Assembly (NCBI GenBank): GCA_947179485.1 | Contig: OX359246.1 | Coordinates: 15,252,001-15,316,000, forward strand | Reading direction: 5' to 3' | Source of the DNA: Allacma fusca | Lineage: Eukaryota; Arthropoda; Collembola; Symphypleona; Sminthuridae | DNA: 64,000 nucleotides | Part shown: positions 59,828-64,000 of the stretch, one piece after another | Numbering within the stretch: the first letter of the stretch is position 1 | Layout: each line of letters starts with the position of its first letter | Notes under the pieces: model-generated | What the model was told of the DNA's origin: nothing | Database searches by the model: none | Seen by the model: only the letters and a program-made list of their open reading frames with translations | Program-made: the position numbers and the translations under genes

Positions 59828-61268
59828 CAAGGATATGCAGTCTTGGACTCATATACGAAAGACTGACTGAGTGGGTAAACCATAGGACTGACTACTGAAG
59901 ACTACGACTGACTGGGACTGATAGAAAACTCTATTTTAAAGACTGAGACTGACTGGGACTGATAGGAATTCCAGCCGAGACTGACTCAGACTGAGTTGAC
60001 CCCTGGTAGTTAAGACATGTATACGCGTATGTACAAAGAATGCTTGATTGGTTGGGAAGGAGTAACAATCCAAGGGCATGTACTTACGCACATTTTGTCT
60101 TTTGTTTCATTGGGCATACAAAACACCACCAATAAATAAATCAAAAAACTTGTAAGGTGGAATAATTGTATAGTGTAGCGCTTTTTTTAGCGTAACCATG
60201 GCAAGAATTGAACCTTCACTGTATATTCGATAACGCAATAGTTAAGGACCAAAGTTGTCTTGTTTTGTTCATATTACTTATTATGAAGGTTAACTCTTCA
60301 TGCAGAAACTGGAATAAACCTCTAGTTAGGGTTTTTTAGATCCTCTATAATGGGTATAGAAATTCCGTCCCGATTATCTTGTTGTTGTCCCCGGAACCGT
60401 CCCGCGGGAAGTCCATGTACCCGTTACAAGTAATTGCTTTTACGCCAGTTACTGACATTTGTCTGACTATATTTCCTGCAGTGGCTCATATTATATTTGG
60501 TTTTCTTAGATCAATCCTTTCAAGATTTTCTAGAATTTACTTCATTGAACTAGGTTAATGTTTGGGGTAATATGAGTCGCAAAAAAGGTACAAATATAAT
60601 TATTGTACCGTAATAATAAAATTGTGATCTTATCATAATCAGTTAATGGAAAAAATTGAGTATCAGGAACAAAGGTGAGCAATATATGTATTTAAATCAT
60701 ACGGTACATTTTAGGCTCCTGTGAGCCCAATGTTGCATATTCGCGATAGAGGATTCAAAATTACGCTTCTTATTGCCCCAAAGCTGTTTTTGAAAATTAA
60801 TTTTGCTGCTTGGTTGTAGAAAATTCACTGATTGTTTGCACAGCTATTAGACGATCATCGTAATGGTATTTTAGGGAGAGACAACATCAAAAATATAATG
60901 CAAGGTTGATGATCTGAAATCTAAAAAATCTCAATCGGGAGACAAATGAAAAGGCATGAGGTAACGGAGATTTTTTTCAAAAATTAAGACTAGGATGTGA
61001 AATGTTTACTAACGTGATAAATTAATGCAATAGTCGAAATTGAGGTTATTAAAAAGCTAATTCTCAATCTAATGGTGCTCTTGTGGCCTTAAATACATCT
61101 GAAATAAATTTAGGACTGTCTGAGACTTTTGCTAAGGACTTTTACTAGGACTGAGACTGATAGGGACTGATACACGGATACTATAAGACTGAGTGGACTG
61201 ACTGATAGAATACTACTTGGGACTGTTAAAGGACTGTGACTGATAAAACCAAAGACTGCATAGCCTTG
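59828..61268. mobile_element. hAT-like element, GACTGACTG motif family
   Basis: The element is 1441 bp with an exact 8-bp duplication (GTGTTGAA at 59820-59827 and 61269-61276). Inverted ends match at 19 of about 20 bases (CAAGG.TATGCAGTC.TTGG). The outer 180 bases on each side are built from GACTGACTG, GGGACTGATAG and AGACTGAGACTGA. The middle is AT-rich and non-coding. It probably sits in a 5' intron of the SNARE gene or just upstream of it. Confidence 0.9.
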
Positions 61269-61362
61269 GTGTTGAACTTAACTTATCATAGTACACACGT
61301 ATGACTTGAAGGGTACAATGTCCTTAATACACAACATGAGTAATACACATTCATGTCATCAT

Positions 61363-62756
61363 CATACCTGGGCGTTTCGTTTGCACTCGCACTCACCTCG
61401 CACTCAATTACAACGGTGGATCTTTAAACTCCCCTCGCGCTCGCACTCATGAGTTGTGCCCCGCTGCACTCAAACTCCTGCCTCAAAGTACACTCCCAAA
61501 ATTTTTGCACTCGCACTCAAAGCTTGAGTGCCCTCATAGCCCTCTCGCACCACAGAGTGAGTGTTATTATTATTAATGACTGGATTGGATACGCGGTGAT
61601 CTCCTTTACCAACAAGACTTGGACATGTTTTTTCGAAAATAACGTCTCACAATTTGTTTTGTGGTTACTTGTGATAAATCTCACCCCTCTTAATGAACTT
61701 GGTGTTTCATCAAGTTCCCCCGTTTTTCCAATACAAGATAGTAACACTAAATATGTATTAGTTCTTCATTTTATGGAAAATTTTTAATATTTATCAAATG
61801 TTTCCTTGACAAATTAGTCAAAGTAGCTGTATTTGATGGGGCATAATTTTTATAAAGTGTAATATTTCTATCTTTATTTTACAAATTAAAATTTACAAGT
61901 CGGAACCCTGATACCTCTGAAAAAATTAACTAAAGTGCAAGTCTAAGTATTTCAAATGCGGTATTTTCATTTAGGTGTTTCAATTTTTGTTGAAAGTATA
62001 GCATTTCATTTAACATTTTACAAAAAGGATTTCAGATATTTGTATTGTATTTTGTATCTCGACGAAGTTACTCTTGCTATTTGTATTTTATATTTATATT
62101 TGAAGGCTTCTGGAATTTTATGTGTAATTTGTATTTTAATAATAAATTTAATGTATTTTCCACACCTCTGTTAAAGTCAGCGTTCTAATAAACCAACATG
62201 GTTGAACTTGCCATTTCCATACATAATTTCCTGTAACTCTGCCACAAGTCTCAGCCACTCTAATTTGTGGCGTGATTTTAGCGACTGTAAACATATGGTT
62301 TCGCTTAGATTATAATTTTAAAAAAATTAATTAAAAAACGTAAATTAACATATTTTACCACACCAGTTTATGTTATAGGTGGAGAAAATAGCAGGAACCT
62401 GTCTTCAAAAATCTTGCAAATTATGATTAAAATGTGAAATTCCTATTCACTCTAATAACAAGAGCAACATTTCCGTAGGGTTTATACTATTATATGCATG
62501 ACCCCGGTTAATGAAATATGCAGGATACAATTTTCAATCAGGGAACAATAGTATAATCTATAACAAATTTCAGTTGTGAGTGCAAAAAACTGCACTCAGC
62601 CTCTGCCTCTTGAGTGCACATAATTTGACTGGTGACTCCATCTCATTGCTGTGAGCGCAGAAATTTTAAATCCGAACTCGCACTCAATTGGAGTGCGTTG
62701 AGTGCGAGGCTGAGTGCGAGGCAAGCACTCAGTGAGTGCGAATGCGCCCAGGTATG
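61363..62756. mobile_element. hAT-like element, CACTCGCACTC motif family
   Basis: The element is 1394 bp with an exact 8-bp duplication (GTCATCAT at 61355-61362 and 62757-62764) and 12-bp inverted ends (CATACCTGGGCG). The left 200 bases carry GCACTCGCACTC repeats and the right 190 bases carry GAGTGCGAG and CACTC. The interior near 62030-62165 has the AAATACA-type motif and an end (ATGTATTTTCCACACCTCTG) of the 6954-7455 family, so another element is nested inside. The incidental frame 61449-61787 crosses the motif array and is not a gene. Confidence 0.9.
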
Positions 62757-62818
62757 GTCATCATAAGTATTTTGTAATATTTCCATTCGAATATGCAATG
62801 AATCACATACTCATTCGT

Positions 62819-63305
62819 GCATTTCAAGGAGACATTTTTTCCAGGGATATCTACTGTTGTTTTGCCAAAAATACTCCTTATTTGGTTGGTTAGTGGCTTA
62901 TTATATAGAATGTGGCTTTGCGTGTCTGCACTAAAAAATTCAGCAAGAAACAGGAATATGGAGTAGGATTTTCTTTCGCCGTATAATTCAAATTAATTTT
63001 GGAACTGTACATGTGATTTCAGAACCCCATGATCACGTACTAGAATGGATGGAATGCACAGGTCTGTGGAAGCTCATGGTTGAGAATAATGTGGTTGCAG
63101 CCAAGGCCCAGGGCTGGGCTACTGCGAGATCGATGCAGCTCTCCGAGAAAATCTGTTGCACTAACATCGGGGAAGATGAAGCCATTTGAATTATTATTTG
63201 AAGACTCTTATTGCATTATTTACTCTGAAAATTGTATACACGGGCTTTTATGGAGCTAGCACCCTTTTCATTGGAGATTACTCCCTGGTATTCTTTCGGA
63301 ATCAT
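62819..63305 (+). pseudogene. pseudogene copy of the ionotropic receptor 3' end
   Basis: This segment repeats exon 3 (second half), the last intron and most of exon 4 of the receptor at 53516-55908, with roughly nine of ten bases alike by eye. The splice sites are kept (ttggttg/gttagtgg and gatttcag/aacccc). It carries a 1-base deletion near 62825 (tttcaagg against tttcgaagg) and an in-frame TGA at about 63187 after IGEDEAI. M4 sequence follows in another frame (TLKIVYTGFYGAS). Upstream exons are absent, so it is a partial, dead duplicate. Confidence 0.85.
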
Positions 63306-64000
63306 TGTTGTAGGGTAAATATATGTGAGCAAAGATGCTAAACTGATTTTGCCTATCCTTCATCCTCAATCCTAGGGATACATTTATTTTAGGATATGCC
63401 TTTCCTTCACACCTATTTGTGCATTTGTTTGGACCTATATCCTTGCTCGCAAATAAGCATTTGCCACTGCCTACATTTATGCCTATATATAGGGTTACAA
63501 AAAGTGCTAGCACCTTCCTACATGATACCCTTCCCCGTGTTGTAGAAATAAATTATATTTTTTATTAAAATTCATAATATTATTACATTCTGCCGGCATT
63601 ATTTTGGCAAATTTATTTTAGACATATAACATTAGTTTAGATACAAATTTTACTAAGCCCTCGTATGCAACAATCACTCGTTGCAAACACTTGTTGTAAA
63701 ATTGTTCGGTACTATCACAAGTCAAATGTGTGAGCTTCAACCTTGCTTTGTAATAAATGTGCATGGCTATGAATTTATGGATTGGCAATTTGCAATCCCA
63801 TGAAGGCCCTCAATTAACCTCTTATTTATCGATCCGACTTTAGCAACGTACTTCACCTTGTCCTGTCTAATTTCCAAATTCCCAATTCTTATTTATGAAC
63901 GACAAAATTAATGTGAATTTAATGCATTTAAAAATACATGGCAATCTTACCCACAAATAAACTGCTTTCAATTTTTATTTTGGTCGATGTAGCATGCGTT
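63306..64000. repeat. gene-free end of window with GCCTAT/CCTTC-rich segment
   Basis: About 63345-63520 has repeated 'gcctatccttc', 'atatgcctttcc' and 'acctatat' motifs, resembling the style of the motif-rich element ends elsewhere, for example the GCCTA family at 6775-7941. I see no target duplication and no coding sequence to the end. Confidence 0.4.

Noticed and set aside
61449-61787. 112-codon frame
   Set aside because: It starts within the CACTC motif array of a transposon end and has no domain.

Overview
The window looks like AT-rich nuclear DNA from an arthropod, probably a hexapod. Genes are split by many short GT-AG introns, and one gene is a divergent ionotropic (iGluR-like) chemoreceptor, a protostome-type family. 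The repeats are hAT-like, Tc1-like and Tnp2-like DNA transposons. Springtail-like is my best guess, with low confidence, because nothing in the sequence fixes the species. Most genes here are not visible as single open frames. I rebuilt them by joining exons at splice sites and checking that the phases agree.

Layout. 0.8-1.4 kb: a C2H2 zinc-finger coding block. 5.3-6.4 kb: a small secreted Kazal-type protein. 6.8-7.9 kb: nested inverted-repeat elements. 9.0-18.5 kb: a first copy of the DNA polymerase alpha catalytic subunit gene (16 exons). 19.8-25.1 kb: a Tnp2/CACTA-like element carrying a decayed transposase and an intact DUF4806-type gene. 25.6-27.2 kb: a Tc1-like element. 28.9-32.3 kb: a broken hAT transposase. 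33.4-38.5 kb: two further hAT-like elements, one with a foldback repeat. 39.5-48.3 kb: a second, full-length polymerase alpha copy (17 exons, 1450 codons). 49.4 kb: a scrap of a third copy of its last exon. 50.3-51.8 kb: a novel five-exon secreted-protein gene on the minus strand. 53.5-55.9 kb: the ionotropic receptor. 57.9-59.6 kb: a SNAP-25/23-type SNARE on the minus strand, without its first exons. 59.8-62.8 kb: two hAT-like elements. 62.8-63.3 kb: a pseudogene copy of the receptor's 3' end.

Main points. (1) The polymerase alpha gene is duplicated in tandem. The upstream copy keeps an unbroken 1315-codon frame across all its splice sites, but it has lost the motif B lysine (to Gln), the motif C tyrosine (to Asn), and the KKKKY motif plus the start of the thumb. 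The last loss is a 486-bp in-frame deletion at a 5-bp direct repeat. It looks like a preserved pseudo-enzyme or a very young pseudogene, and part of it has been homogenised with the good copy. (2) At least seven insertions have exact 8-bp target duplications. Each family's ends are filled with its own short motif (GGGTCGGG, TATCGT, GAAGGC, GACTGACTG, CACTCGCACTC, TCCCGG). This suggests a set of hAT-like families, each with its own subterminal code. (3) A 324-aa DUF4806-like gene lies 8 bases upstream of a Tnp2-like transposase on the same strand, and it is intact while the transposase is broken.
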